This document shows, in pieces, positions 1 through 7,929 of a stretch of 64,000 bases of DNA. Position 1 is the stretch's first letter. Each line of letters begins with the position of its first letter. The notes beneath the pieces were generated by a model. The model saw only the letters and a program-made list of their open reading frames with translations. It did no database searches and was not told where the DNA came from. Position numbers and translations under genes: made by a program. The stretch comes from Pseudobacteriovorax antillogorgiicola. Its GTDB lineage: Bacteria > Bdellovibrionota_B > Oligoflexia > Oligoflexales > Oligoflexaceae. Where the stretch lies: assembly GCF_900177345.1 (NCBI RefSeq), contig NZ_FWZT01000004.1, forward strand, positions 248,001 through 312,000, read 5' to 3'.

Positions 1-54
1 GAGATCGTCCATGATATCTCCAGAACAGTTGGTTTGCTAAATAATCGCTATTGA
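1..54 (+). CDS. Possible 3' end of an upstream gene (partial)
   Basis: Frame 1 is open from the window edge to a TGA at 52-54, giving 17 residues that end in LLNNRY. This could be the C-terminus of a gene lying to the left. The stretch is too short to identify and may be chance. Confidence 0.2.
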   Translation, partial: EIVHDISRTVGLLNNRY

Positions 55-87
55 TTGATTTAATATCAGAATAAGTCATAGGGCACC

Positions 88-116
88 ACGCTCTTTATTG
101 GAAAAATAGAGAGCGT
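88..116. terminator. Hairpin, possible terminator
   Basis: ACGCTCT at 88-94 pairs with AGAGCGT at 110-116, and the stem extends inward through TATT/AATA with one mismatch around a short loop. A T-rich stretch follows about 15 bases later (near 127). It lies between the left edge and the first secreted-protein gene, so it may end the upstream transcript. Confidence 0.35.
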
Positions 117-225
117 AGGGACGCTTAATTTTTAGAGTGTCACGCTTGTATGATTGAGCTTAGAAAAATCTAGATATACGTTAGGTGCATAACTTCTTTT
201 TTGAGAAATTTCATAGGATTATGTT

Positions 226-732
226 ATGGCTATTAAAAAGTTAATGGGTTCTTTGGTATTAATTTCATCTATGACTGGAACACTAGAAGCCGCTGACGAA
301 TTTAAGTTTAGGTCGAAGTCAATAGCTGTCAATAAAACGCCTTCTTCTGCCAATATCTACATAGGCAGCCACGGAGCGCTTTTCACATGGACTAACAAAA
401 CTGGGGAACAGAAACAAGCTCTCAATTTACGTCTATTCACTAGCGAGGAAAGCACGCTAGTCTCGAACGAGAAAAATTGTGCAAAGCAGATTACAACAGT
501 AGTTCAATACTGTAGGCGACCAAATGCTTGCCAAGTGGGCACTGATAACGCATATGCTGATGAGGCTAAATGCCTAACTGATGTTAAGGTGATTCTAGAG
601 CCAAGCGGTGGTGAATCTGAGCGTCTTTCAGATTGGGAGGATGTTGTGTTGCGTAACGCTCATACAGGTGAGATTATCCCCACGTTTCCTGCGGATGAAT
701 TTTATAACGCGCAGACAATCCTAAACCAGTAG
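226..732 (+). CDS. Small secreted protein of unknown function
   Basis: A 168-residue protein with a Sec signal peptide: Lys residues near the N-terminus, a hydrophobic core, and cleavage probably after ...GTLEA near residue 22. The mature part has five cysteines, most of them in the middle (KNCAKQ, QYCRRPNACQ, AKCLT), which suggests disulfide bonds in the periplasm or outside the cell. An AGGA motif precedes the ATG. It is the first of three closely spaced genes (8-15 bp gaps) that all encode secreted proteins of 168-179 residues, so they are probably co-transcribed. I recognise no family. The nearby RHS fragment makes an accessory or toxin/immunity-type locus conceivable, but nothing in the protein shows that. 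Confidence 0.75.
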   Translation: MAIKKLMGSLVLISSMTGTLEAADEFKFRSKSIAVNKTPSSANIYIGSHGALFTWTNKTGEQKQALNLRLFTSEESTLVSNEKNCAKQITTVVQYCRRPNACQVGTDNAYADEAKCLTDVKVILEPSGGESERLSDWEDVVLRNAHTGEIIPTFPADEFYNAQTILNQ

Positions 733-740
733 GGGTTCCT

Positions 741-1280
741 ATGATCAAAGCGTTAGTACTATTTGTTAGCTTCGCACCGAGCGTTTCGGCTTTTTCAACT
801 GGTTATAATCTTACTAGTAAAGAGATCATAGATAGTCTAAGTGTCACGCCGGAGCATGAGAGGCCGCCGCCGCAAGGAGTTTTCCCAAATCCTAACAACG
901 GTCTTGGGAATGTGTGTTTTACCGATGGCGGCAAGGGTTCTTCCATACCCTCTGCTGCTCTTGAGTTGAATAGGCGCAACTATAATTTAGAGGCCGTGCA
1001 ATGTAAAACTAAGGAGCAGCTAGTTAGTATCCTCGGGGGAGTTGGGCTAGGGCTAAAGTCAGGTTCTTACGTCTGCAAGTTGTTCCCTCACCCATACGCA
1101 CAGGTTAGTGCTGTTGTTATGGACGGGAGCGCCAACGTATTTGCATGGCTGACTTTTGGTGCCAGCGTCTTAGATTGCAAAGATGATACTAGGATTGAAT
1201 TACTACTATCGGCATGTGACGAGCTTCAAAAACAAGGTATCAAGTGTCGTGCTATTGCCAGAAAACCACTATCAACATAA
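741..1280 (+). CDS. Small secreted Cys-containing protein
   Basis: A 179-residue protein with a signal peptide ending near SVSAFS. The start has a good AGGGG ribosome site and lies 8 bp after the previous stop. Just after the cleavage site it carries SKEIIDSLS, which resembles SKDILDSLS at the same place in the next gene, so the two may share a sorting or binding segment or a common origin. The mature part contains a Pro-rich stretch (HERPPPQGVFP), a Gly-rich stretch (GGVGLGLKSG) and several cysteines spread along the chain. It is exported by prediction. The function is not recognised. Confidence 0.75.
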   Translation: MIKALVLFVSFAPSVSAFSTGYNLTSKEIIDSLSVTPEHERPPPQGVFPNPNNGLGNVCFTDGGKGSSIPSAALELNRRNYNLEAVQCKTKEQLVSILGGVGLGLKSGSYVCKLFPHPYAQVSAVVMDGSANVFAWLTFGASVLDCKDDTRIELLLSACDELQKQGIKCRAIARKPLST

Positions 1281-1295
1281 GTAGGATTTAGAGAT

Positions 1296-1817
1296 ATGTT
1301 AAAAAACGGAATTACCGTTATTACTATTCTTTCTTCGAGTGCAGCTTTCTCAAGTGTTGAGTCGTCAAAAGATATTCTCGATTCGCTTAGTAGTGAAAAT
1401 ATCGGAAACTACATTCAATTAGAAAGTATTTCTAGTGGTAATATTGGTGTGATCGATGTTCCTGATTTTTACGAAACGAAGAAAAAAATGCAGTTTAGGG
1501 CGTATAATGGCTTGCCAGTGATGAATCCGCAGATTTTCATTAAAGAGCTATCTTGCAAGTATTCTTATGTTGATGTTTGGAGCTTTCCCGATGGGAGTGG
1601 TGTCGCAGCTAAGCAGTTTCGAACATGGCCTGGTCGTGAAGCTATTCTAGAAAGCGATCAGATGAAGTGCGTTGTTGAGTTTGAATGTACCTATACTTTA
1701 GCTGTGGACGGTGAAAACTACACTCGAACATTCGATCCTATAAAAGTTAACATTGACGATCATGGAGGAAAGGGCTGCTTTGAGTTTGGTAGAATCAAGC
1801 TCGTGAATAATGGATAG
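1296..1817 (+). CDS. Small secreted protein, third in operon
   Basis: A 173-residue protein with a signal peptide cleaved near SSSAAFS, followed by SKDILDSLSSEN, the motif shared with the gene before it. The remainder is probably beta-rich, with three Cys residues in the second half (SCKYS, MKCVVEFECTY) and one near the end (KGCFEF). It lies 15 bp after the upstream stop. After its TAG stop the same frame stays open to 1967 and encodes a hydrophobic segment; see the entry at 1818. No family is recognised. Confidence 0.75.
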   Translation: MLKNGITVITILSSSAAFSSVESSKDILDSLSSENIGNYIQLESISSGNIGVIDVPDFYETKKKMQFRAYNGLPVMNPQIFIKELSCKYSYVDVWSFPDGSGVAAKQFRTWPGREAILESDQMKCVVEFECTYTLAVDGENYTRTFDPIKVNIDDHGGKGCFEFGRIKLVNNG

Positions 1818-1967
1818 GTTGTTTTATTTGAAGGGCTGGTTATAATTACAATTGTAGCCAGCTTGATATATAGAGACAGCTTGCTAGAAGGTCTTGCAAT
1901 AGTTTTTCTATGCGACTTTATTGTCGAGTTAAAGCAAAGAGCTAAAGAGGACAAAAGACGGAAGTGA
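1818..1967 (+). other. In-frame extension with a membrane-like segment
   Basis: After the TAG at 1815-1817 the same frame continues for 49 codons to a TGA. It encodes a hydrophobic stretch (VIITIVASLIY), then LAIVFLCDFI, then a Lys/Arg-rich tail (KEDKRRK). That is the layout of a small inner-membrane protein, but the frame has no ATG or GTG of its own before the hydrophobic part. It could be a decayed gene, an extension of the preceding gene lost by a nonsense change, or chance. Confidence 0.25.
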
Positions 1968-2088
1968 GGAGATTGCGACTCGTTCTTATACCTACGATCC
2001 TGATGGAAACATTATTTCTGAAACCGATTGGAATGGGCACACGGAGGTGTCATCGGGAATGATGATGTACGCTCAGATTTCTAGTTGA
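1933..2088 (+). pseudogene. RHS/YD-repeat gene fragment
   Basis: An open frame without a start codon encodes SYTYDPDGNIISETDWNG, one typical YD repeat (YxYDxxGNxxxxTDxxG), then about 17 unrelated residues and a stop. YD repeats occur in RHS and related polymorphic-toxin proteins, usually in tens of copies. A single repeat with no flanking repeats is therefore a remnant. It lies 0.6 kb from an insertion sequence, and nearby DNA has few convincing genes, consistent with a decayed accessory locus. Confidence 0.55.
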
Positions 2089-2248
2089 GTGCTAACTTCG
2101 GATCAAAAACTAGCAGTGTATCGAGACCTCCTACCCTTGATCGATTGAAAACAGATCTTTTTCTCAAGCTCCTCGATCAAAAGTGGAATTTCTAGTGGTG
2201 AGTCACTGGAATACCTAGGGACCAAGAAAAGCTTAAAAATAGGTTACA

Positions 2249-2440
2249 ATGCTTCCAGGGATGAGTGAAATTATCTTCATGACACTAACAATCATACTAC
2301 TATGTCTTGTAGTAGTTTATTCGATGTACCTCGCTAAGAAAAAGAATCGATCGATCTGGTTTTGGGGCGTTTTGTCAGTTGTCGCTTTTCCCCTGCCTCT
2401 GCTAATTCTACCATTCCTGTCAGATCTTAGTCTTGACTGA
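2249..2440 (+). CDS. Small two-TM membrane protein
   Basis: A 63-residue protein with two hydrophobic helices (about residues 8-28 and 40-58) separated by a basic loop, AKKKNRSIWFWG. This is the layout of many short bacterial inner-membrane proteins. The start may be the ATG at 2249 or the in-frame ATG at 2261 (MSEIIF); neither has a strong ribosome site. Function unknown. It lies between the RHS fragment and the insertion sequence, so it may be an accessory gene. Confidence 0.5.
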   Translation: MLPGMSEIIFMTLTIILLCLVVVYSMYLAKKKNRSIWFWGVLSVVAFPLPLLILPFLSDLSLD

Positions 2441-2508
2441 CCTAAGAAATTCTAAGATTATCTCAAAGTGATCTTTTCCCATTTTGAAGGAATGGGTCGC
2501 ATCAGATA

Positions 2509-2723
2509 GTGAATTCAACTTCTATATCTGGTTATTATCGAATAGAATTTTGTGCTACAATTCATATTGTAAATATCAATGCCTTTCATTGTAAAGATAT
2601 TCTGGATAGCTATAATGGTAGCCGGCGTGAATCGATAACAACATTAGACTCAAATACAACTCCTAGCCTTGGCTTCATCAAGCCAGACCAGCTTCGTTTC
2701 TTAAAACATCAACAGTTCCTAAT
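2509..2723 (+). pseudogene. Open frame cut by the insertion sequence (doubtful gene)
   Basis: The frame from 2509 runs into the left end of the IS. If the element and one target copy are removed, it reads on for only a few codons past the junction (...FLIGC) to a TGA, so the IS sits at its very end. It contains CKDILDSYN, reminiscent of SKDILDSLS in the secreted protein at 1296. There is no signal peptide or ribosome site, and it may be chance. Confidence 0.2.
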
Positions 2724-2738
2724 CTCGACTTTGGCTGA
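2724..2738 (+). repeat. Left terminal inverted repeat of the IS
   Basis: CTCGACTTTGGCTGA, directly preceded by the target duplication CTAAT at 2719-2723. It matches the reverse complement of the right end except at one base. Confidence 0.9.
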
Positions 2739-2771
2739 TATATGAAATTTTCAAGAGTATCAGTTTCTGAA

Positions 2772-4148
2772 CTACCCGCTCTGACACAAGGCTCCTATGA
2801 TTTTTCTAATTTCAGAAGATCTAATTGCGTACGTCCCTTGATCCATCTGGGTGTTGATATTTAAATACGCCTCCCAGGTGTTTCTCCTCAATATAAGGAT
2901 CATATCTGAAAAAGTAGGCCCTTTTTTCCCTGGCCAACTTATTGGGAACCTAGTGGAGTTTGTCACCTTGTCCTTTGTTATCAGTACCACCATTGAATAC
3001 ATACCGAAAATAAGAGGAATAAGTGATAACGTGGACCTTTCAGACCATACCCGTGTTGACTCGATCTTAAGCTGTCCTTTGCATTCTTGGAATGTAGTTT
3101 CTATGGCCCACCTGCTAGTGAATAGAGAAATGACTTCCTCAGGACTTAAGTTAGTATCAGTGGTGTAAAGGTACTCATCTCGATGGGTTCCAGTTATGTC
3201 TCTGACAAACACCCATTTGACTTTTACCACTCCCTTTCCTTGTCTATACCAAAACCCTTCGTTAGCTATAAACTCGACGTCTCGCTCACCTCCTCCATAC
3301 CAAGATACTGTTGCTTTACTAAAGTTTTCCGTTAAATTTACTACTTCGCTAGGTTTCGGGAGTCTTGCTCCCATGGTTTGCTGTCGCCCTGGCTGCCCTT
3401 TCTTTTTGGGTTGCGGCAAGCCCCTAAGGACAGCGTCTGGATAGAACTTACTTACTAACGTGAGTCCTGGCTTCGAGAAATCTTTAGCGGATTGGTGCTG
3501 TCCGAAGCCTTGATCGCCAACTATGATGAAATTGATCTTTGGAAAACTTCTTTTGATTTTAGCTACCAAAAGTCTTCCAATGTGTGCAGGTGTTTTATGT
3601 CTCTTTTTCTGTGACTTCGCAAACTCCGAAGAACGACACAAACCGACAGCAATAGGCAACGCCCATTGACGAAAGGTTCCAGGTATTCTCACAACTATGG
3701 AAAGTACCACCCACTTATGCCCCATAAGAGGAACTAAAGTACCATGAGAGGACCTGACTCCATCCCTATGTTTAGCACGACCAAAAACTTTGGGACCTTT
3801 ATGAAGGCAAGTGGTATCGTCAATAGCTAAAATGACGTTTCTGCTAATTGAAAAAGTACTTATAATCAGGCGAATCAAGGTGAGTGAAAATGGCCACAGG
3901 GAGATAGAATATCTAGAAAATACGTGATGCCAAGGGCAAGCATAGGGATCCAGTCCATAGACTCTTGCTAAATTACTTATAGTACTTTTTCCAATAGCGA
4001 GAATTCTGGCAGTAAGAAGCTCGCAAAGCCTTGTCATAGAGGGCTTAGAGGCACACTCTGAAAAAATCGACATGAAATCGCTAATGAAAGATGGTACAGA
4101 CATGGTAAGCCGTTCTGTGATTAAAGATGATTTTTCGTTTGGTAGCAA
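2772..4148 (-). CDS. DDE transposase (IS701/DDE_5-like)
   Basis: A 458-residue transposase, predicted to cut and join the ends of the surrounding element. The first acidic residue is in LAIDDTTCLHKG (about residue 110), followed by the family block HRDGVRSSHG and GHKWVVLS. The second is in IIVGDQGFGQ (about 213). The glutamate is in RWAIETTFQECKGQL (about 352). This D-D-E order and the RHKT-like block (KKRHKTPAHIGRL) fit the IS701/IS4-like DDE_5 group. The frame opens at a TTG (4148); the ATG at 4101 (MSVPSFISDF) is an alternative that fits the usual N-terminus of these proteins. The gene is full length with no frameshift. Confidence 0.88.
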   Translation of the reverse strand: MLPNEKSSLITERLTMSVPSFISDFMSIFSECASKPSMTRLCELLTARILAIGKSTISNLARVYGLDPYACPWHHVFSRYSISLWPFSLTLIRLIISTFSISRNVILAIDDTTCLHKGPKVFGRAKHRDGVRSSHGTLVPLMGHKWVVLSIVVRIPGTFRQWALPIAVGLCRSSEFAKSQKKRHKTPAHIGRLLVAKIKRSFPKINFIIVGDQGFGQHQSAKDFSKPGLTLVSKFYPDAVLRGLPQPKKKGQPGRQQTMGARLPKPSEVVNLTENFSKATVSWYGGGERDVEFIANEGFWYRQGKGVVKVKWVFVRDITGTHRDEYLYTTDTNLSPEEVISLFTSRWAIETTFQECKGQLKIESTRVWSERSTLSLIPLIFGMYSMVVLITKDKVTNSTRFPISWPGKKGPTFSDMILILRRNTWEAYLNINTQMDQGTYAIRSSEIRKIIGALCQSG

Positions 4149-4209
4149 AAAACCATCTCACAAGCGGCTTACTTTTTATACATACTATTCGTAATCTCTT
4201 TCCTGAATT

Positions 4210-4224
4210 TCGGCCAAAGTCGAG
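4210..4224 (-). repeat. Right terminal inverted repeat of the IS
   Basis: TCGGCCAAAGTCGAG, directly followed by the second CTAAT copy at 4225-4229. It lies about 60 bp upstream of the transposase start, so it may carry part of the promoter. Confidence 0.9.
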
Positions 4225-4306
4225 CTAATTGGCTGTTGAATTTTCCTAGCGCAGGTTAGATGATCGTGGGACGATTTTTGAACGTCATTGTTGGAGCCTG
4301 CGATTT

Positions 4307-4771
4307 ATGCTTTGGATTCTGCCTATACTAGTGTTCTGGACTGCCTGTCAAACCACTCCTGATCAAAATCGTACGTTCAGCCGCGAGTTTGTGGCTGAGT
4401 ACGTTCTCTTGTCGAAACAGGAGCAGCACCTGGTGCAGATTCACCAAACCGTGGGGCGTGCTCGGGTGATCCTTGTCAATACCTTTGGTGAGGTCGCAAG
4501 CCAAGGGGTGTGGGAGCAGGGCCAAGAGTATACCATCAAGCACTATCTGCGCGAGCCTTCTGAGCAGCTTGCTCTAATCCTGGCTGCATTTCAAAACATG
4601 GATGAATCAGGTGAGGTGCCTCTTGGAAAGCAGCTTCCCCATAGTAGCGGTACCTATCAGTTGGATGGACTTAGGCGCCGTCAGAGCTGTGTCGTGCCGG
4701 AAACTGTAGTCATGAATCTGACAAGCCCCCCAAGGCTATTGCAGTTGGAGCTACTTAGCTTTCGCTGCTAG
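4307..4771 (+). CDS. Lipoprotein of unknown function
   Basis: A 154-residue protein with a short lipoprotein signal (LVFWTAC, Cys near residue 14), so the mature protein should be lipid-anchored in the outer or inner membrane. The mature part has no recognised domain and ends in a Cys (SFRC). GGAG lies about 10 bp before the ATG. It converges on the carrier-protein/aminotransferase gene, with only 14 bp between the stops. Some PKS-like aryl-polyene clusters contain a small lipoprotein (DUF3261), but I cannot establish that relation here. Confidence 0.7.
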   Translation: MLWILPILVFWTACQTTPDQNRTFSREFVAEYVLLSKQEQHLVQIHQTVGRARVILVNTFGEVASQGVWEQGQEYTIKHYLREPSEQLALILAAFQNMDESGEVPLGKQLPHSSGTYQLDGLRRRQSCVVPETVVMNLTSPPRLLQLELLSFRC

Positions 4772-4785
4772 GAGCCGATGTCTTC

Positions 4786-6672
4786 TCAGCCTCCTGTGGG
4801 AAGGAAGTTCAGATTGGTCATCTCAGCAACAAGCTCATCCATGATCTGAAGAGTCGTTGCGATGTCACTGTCGCTGTGAGCAGTAGATACAAAAAATGGA
4901 AAGCCGAATAGTAAGTGTATTCCACGATAGCGGAGCCAAGCTCCGAAAAGTTCACCGAAAGGATAGTGACTCGGTATTTTAAGGTATAGCTGTGAGCTAA
5001 AGCGCAATACCTTAAAGTCCACTCGGTGCTTCTTGAAAATCTCGTTCATGCCATCGCATAGAACCTTGGCACGAGCAGCAGTGGTTTCCTGTAGTGATGG
5101 ACCGGCATCCTTGAGGTGCTGCAAGGTAGCTTTGGCTGCCGCTAATGTTAAAGGGTGACGGACAAATGTTCCCGCGAAGTAAGTGACTCCCACCTCGGGT
5201 ACTGAAGAATCTCCAAACATCCAGGAACCGCCATCAAGGGTATCCATCGCAGAGCTTTTGCCAGCTATAGCGCCGATCGGCAATCCTCCGCCAGGAATCT
5301 TCCCATAAGTGACGAGATCAGCGTCAATCTTGTGATGGCCATTGATACCGTCAGCAGTGTATCGAAATCCTGTGATGACCTCATCAAGGATCATAAGACT
5401 ATCGACGTCCCTAGTGAGACTGCGAAGCTGTTTCAAAAATGCCAAGGGAAAAAAGTCTGGTCGTCGACTTTGAACTGGTTCTACTAAAACAGCGGCAATA
5501 TCTTGCCCGTGCTGACGGATATATTCTAAACTTTCGGCTTCTCCATATGGTAAGACAATGGTTTGGCTCACCGCTGCTTCGGAGATTCCAGGGGCTCCAG
5601 GAATAGGCTTATCGTATCGACCACGGACGATTACATCATCATTAATCCCATGGTAGGCACCTTCAAAGACAACGATCTTGTCTTTTGCTGTAACTGTCCT
5701 TGCTATTCGAATGGCACCAAGAACGGCTTCCGAACCAGTGTTCGCAAAACTCACGCGCTCGTGGCCTGTGAGCTCCAAGAATAGATTGGCAACCTCACCT
5801 GCTAGATGGGACTGGGGGCCAATTGCAAAACCATGGCTCAATTCTTGTTGAAGGGCAGTCTGGATGAAATCGGCCTGATAACCAAGAAACATACTTCCAA
5901 AGCCGCAGGTGTAATCGATGTAGCTATTATCATCAAGGTCCCAGATTCTCGCACCCTGAGCTTGCTTGGTAACGATGGGGTAAATGAGCTCTTTTAATAC
6001 TGGTGAAAAGCCAGTGACAACCCGTGGGTCTGCGTAGGCTTGACGATGGGTTTGGCAAAAGGCTTTCGATTTAAATGTTTTTTTGTTGTATTTTTCTGTA
6101 AAAGTTTGAATGGCATGCTTTTGCTGGTTCTCTAAACTAAATCGTTCCCGCTTGATCTTGGCCATAGCTCCAAAGTTCTCCGATTTTTTCGATGGAGACT
6201 TCATTGTAGGAGCTGAGCGAAACGTGGACATCTTTGTTTCGCCCATGATGGGGCCTGGTGCAGGACTGTTAGATGGTGTTGTAGACAGGAGTTCAAGCTG
6301 CTGTTTCATCAAGGCGATCTGGGCCATGATTAAGTTGCTAGAGTTCCGATTTGTGGAGCCTATATTAGGTTCAAGCAATTGAGGAGTTTTTGCACTATCT
6401 TGAGTCTTAATCGTTGGCCTTACATCGTGGGGCATTCGTTGGGCGATGAAGTCACCCAGTTTTTCTAGGCTATCGTGACTTTCCATAAGAACTCTGAGAC
6501 CAACCTTTACTTTGAAGGTTTTTTTCAAAGTTGCTGCAACCTGTGTCATTAGCAAGGAATCGAGCCCTAAGGCGAGGAAACTATCATCTTGATGCCACTG
6601 CTGGGTATCGGCACCGGCAGCATCCTGAAAAATGGTCCGTAATTGATCTATAAGCTCTTGATTTCTTGCCAT
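4786..6672 (-). CDS. Acyl carrier protein - class III aminotransferase fusion
   Basis: A 628-residue protein with two domains. Residues 1-80 form an acyl carrier domain with LGLDSLLMTQ; Ser39 would take the phosphopantetheine arm. Residues about 112-130 (IMAQIALMKQQLELL) resemble the helical linker seen between PKS/NRPS modules. Residues about 200-600 are a PLP-dependent class III aminotransferase like glutamate-1-semialdehyde aminomutase, with EGAYHG, the cofactor Asp in LDEVITGFR (430-437) and the PLP Lys458 in YGKIPGGG. It closely resembles the aminotransferase region in iturin/mycosubtilin-type synthases, which aminate a beta-keto acyl chain bound to the carrier. Here the unit stands alone, without ketosynthase, adenylation or thioesterase genes nearby. 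The ATG at 6672 has GGAG five bases upstream, better than the longer open frame from 6738. Confidence 0.88.
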   Translation of the reverse strand: MARNQELIDQLRTIFQDAAGADTQQWHQDDSFLALGLDSLLMTQVAATLKKTFKVKVGLRVLMESHDSLEKLGDFIAQRMPHDVRPTIKTQDSAKTPQLLEPNIGSTNRNSSNLIMAQIALMKQQLELLSTTPSNSPAPGPIMGETKMSTFRSAPTMKSPSKKSENFGAMAKIKRERFSLENQQKHAIQTFTEKYNKKTFKSKAFCQTHRQAYADPRVVTGFSPVLKELIYPIVTKQAQGARIWDLDDNSYIDYTCGFGSMFLGYQADFIQTALQQELSHGFAIGPQSHLAGEVANLFLELTGHERVSFANTGSEAVLGAIRIARTVTAKDKIVVFEGAYHGINDDVIVRGRYDKPIPGAPGISEAAVSQTIVLPYGEAESLEYIRQHGQDIAAVLVEPVQSRRPDFFPLAFLKQLRSLTRDVDSLMILDEVITGFRYTADGINGHHKIDADLVTYGKIPGGGLPIGAIAGKSSAMDTLDGGSWMFGDSSVPEVGVTYFAGTFVRHPLTLAAAKATLQHLKDAGPSLQETTAARAKVLCDGMNEIFKKHRVDFKVLRFSSQLYLKIPSHYPFGELFGAWLRYRGIHLLFGFPFFVSTAHSDSDIATTLQIMDELVAEMTNLNFLPTGG

Positions 6673-6834
6673 TTCATCTCCACACAACATCAGCAACATC
6701 CAACTCAGCAAGCACGCCTTGCAATTTGCAATTCCCATTCCTCAGATTGCCAGAAGGAATGCTAATGCTTTCTTGATATTCCAGAAAAGCCAATTCAATA
6801 GACTGTCCAGGACATTGGCACGTGTGCAAGGAAC

Positions 6835-6865
6835 AAAAAATGGCGAAGCTAACAAAGCTTCGCCA
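6835..6865 (-). terminator. Rho-independent terminator of the Ala/Asp lipoprotein gene
   Basis: TGGCGAAGCT (6841-6850), loop AACAA, AGCTTCGCCA (6856-6865) form a perfect 10-bp stem. On the minus strand it is followed by six T residues (6835-6840). It lies 114 bp downstream of the lipoprotein gene that ends at 6979 and separates it from the aminotransferase gene. Confidence 0.85.
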
Positions 6866-6978
6866 CAGGAGTGTATGGGTGCCCAACTTCCGTATTGGGC
6901 GGCTGAACACGACTCGACTCAGAATAGACCATTCTGATTCATTGAATACCCTAAAATCCCCGATTTTTTAAATGGCTA

Positions 6979-7530
6979 TTACTTCTCTATAGCATCGATT
7001 TGTGCGTTTACAGCATCTAGATCTACCTGAAGAGCGTCAAGCTCTGCACCTAGAGCAGCGACGAGATCCATTAACGCGTCGATGACACCATCTACATCAC
7101 CATCCATTGCGGCATCGATCAAGTCTTGAATCGCATCGGCATCGATAGCTAGCGCGTCCAGATCAAGAGCGCCAATGTCAAAGGCTGCCCCTAGATTACC
7201 AAGGTCGGCGACAGCACCGATTCCGGCTTCTTGAGCAGCAGCGGCGTTCACCTGTACCTGAGCATCCTGAGCTTCGCTCATTTCCACATTAATTTCTGAC
7301 ATTCGTGATTCGATAGCAGACTTTTCAGCTTGAAGTGCTTCTAATTGAGCGTCGTTTTCTTGATCAACCTCAGCACTTACTAGATCGTCGCTGCTGGCAG
7401 GGCTGTTTGATTCTGCCTGAGCGGCTCCCTGACTGCTACTTGCTTGTCCCACCGGGCTTGATGGCTGCTGACCACAGGCGCCTAGAAGTGCAGTGAGTGC
7501 AAGTGGGCAAATTTTTCCGATGATTTTCAT
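6979..7530 (-). CDS. Ala/Asp-rich coiled-coil lipoprotein
   Basis: A 183-residue protein with a lipobox (LTALLGAC, Cys19) and a Ser/Gln/Pro-rich linker to about residue 50. A long helical part rich in Ala, Asp, Glu and Leu follows. Residues about 60-95 (LEALQAEKSAIESRMSEINV) and the C-terminus (ELDALQVDLDAVNAQIDAI) have heptad spacing for a coiled coil. In between is an Asp-rich stretch containing DGDVDGVID, which resembles a calcium-binding EF-hand or dockerin loop without the last acidic ligand. It is a likely envelope structural or spacer lipoprotein. AAGGGA precedes the ATG, and a clear terminator follows at 6835-6865. Specific function unknown. Confidence 0.75.
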   Translation of the reverse strand: MKIIGKICPLALTALLGACGQQPSSPVGQASSSQGAAQAESNSPASSDDLVSAEVDQENDAQLEALQAEKSAIESRMSEINVEMSEAQDAQVQVNAAAAQEAGIGAVADLGNLGAAFDIGALDLDALAIDADAIQDLIDAAMDGDVDGVIDALMDLVAALGAELDALQVDLDAVNAQIDAIEK

Positions 7531-7929
7531 TGTTCCATCCCTTTTGAAGTTTTTTCACCTATGTCTGGGGTGGTGCAAGCCTGATACCATAGCCAGGAGT
7601 CGCGGAATCTGAATTTTATAAGTTAATTCTTATATTTACATTCTTAGCTCAGATTCTTGCTTTGTCGCCAGGATCGCCAGGTGGGGAGTAGAATTGAGGT
7701 GGGATCTGAATAAATTGCGTAATATTCGTAAGTTAAGGTGATTGGTTTTCCGTACAGGATGTCAGAGCTGGCTCTGAACGCTGTGGTTTCCTATAAGTTG
7801 GAGACAAGAATAAGTTATTTGAAGAAGGATGGCTGGCTCTTGAAGCATGGGTCAGGATCAAACCTTTCGCCACCAAAAGCGTTGCAAATCTTTGTCCAGA
7901 GAATCGGGAAAGTGAAGGGGCTTGCCCCT

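Larger units (their letters stand above)
2724..4224 (-). mobile_element. Complete insertion sequence, IS701/IS4-like
   Basis: A 1501-bp element bounded by inverted ends CTCGACTTTGGCTGA (2724-2738) and TCGGCCAAAGTCGAG (4210-4224), which match at 14 of 15 positions. It is flanked by a 5-bp direct repeat, CTAAT (2719-2723 and 4225-4229), the expected target duplication. It contains one transposase gene on the minus strand that fills most of its length. Ends, duplication and reading frame are all intact, so the insertion is probably recent and potentially active. Confidence 0.9.

Noticed and set aside
2851-3444. Plus-strand frames of 105 and 82 codons
   Set aside because: They lie antisense within the intact transposase gene.
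6814-6830. TTGGCACGTGTGCA as a sigma-54 promoter
   Set aside because: GG to GC spacing is too short, and the site lies next to a terminator.
7681-7720. GGGGAGTAG, as at the start of manganese (yybP-ykoY) riboswitches
   Set aside because: No other conserved part of the motif, and no downstream gene in that direction that would fit.
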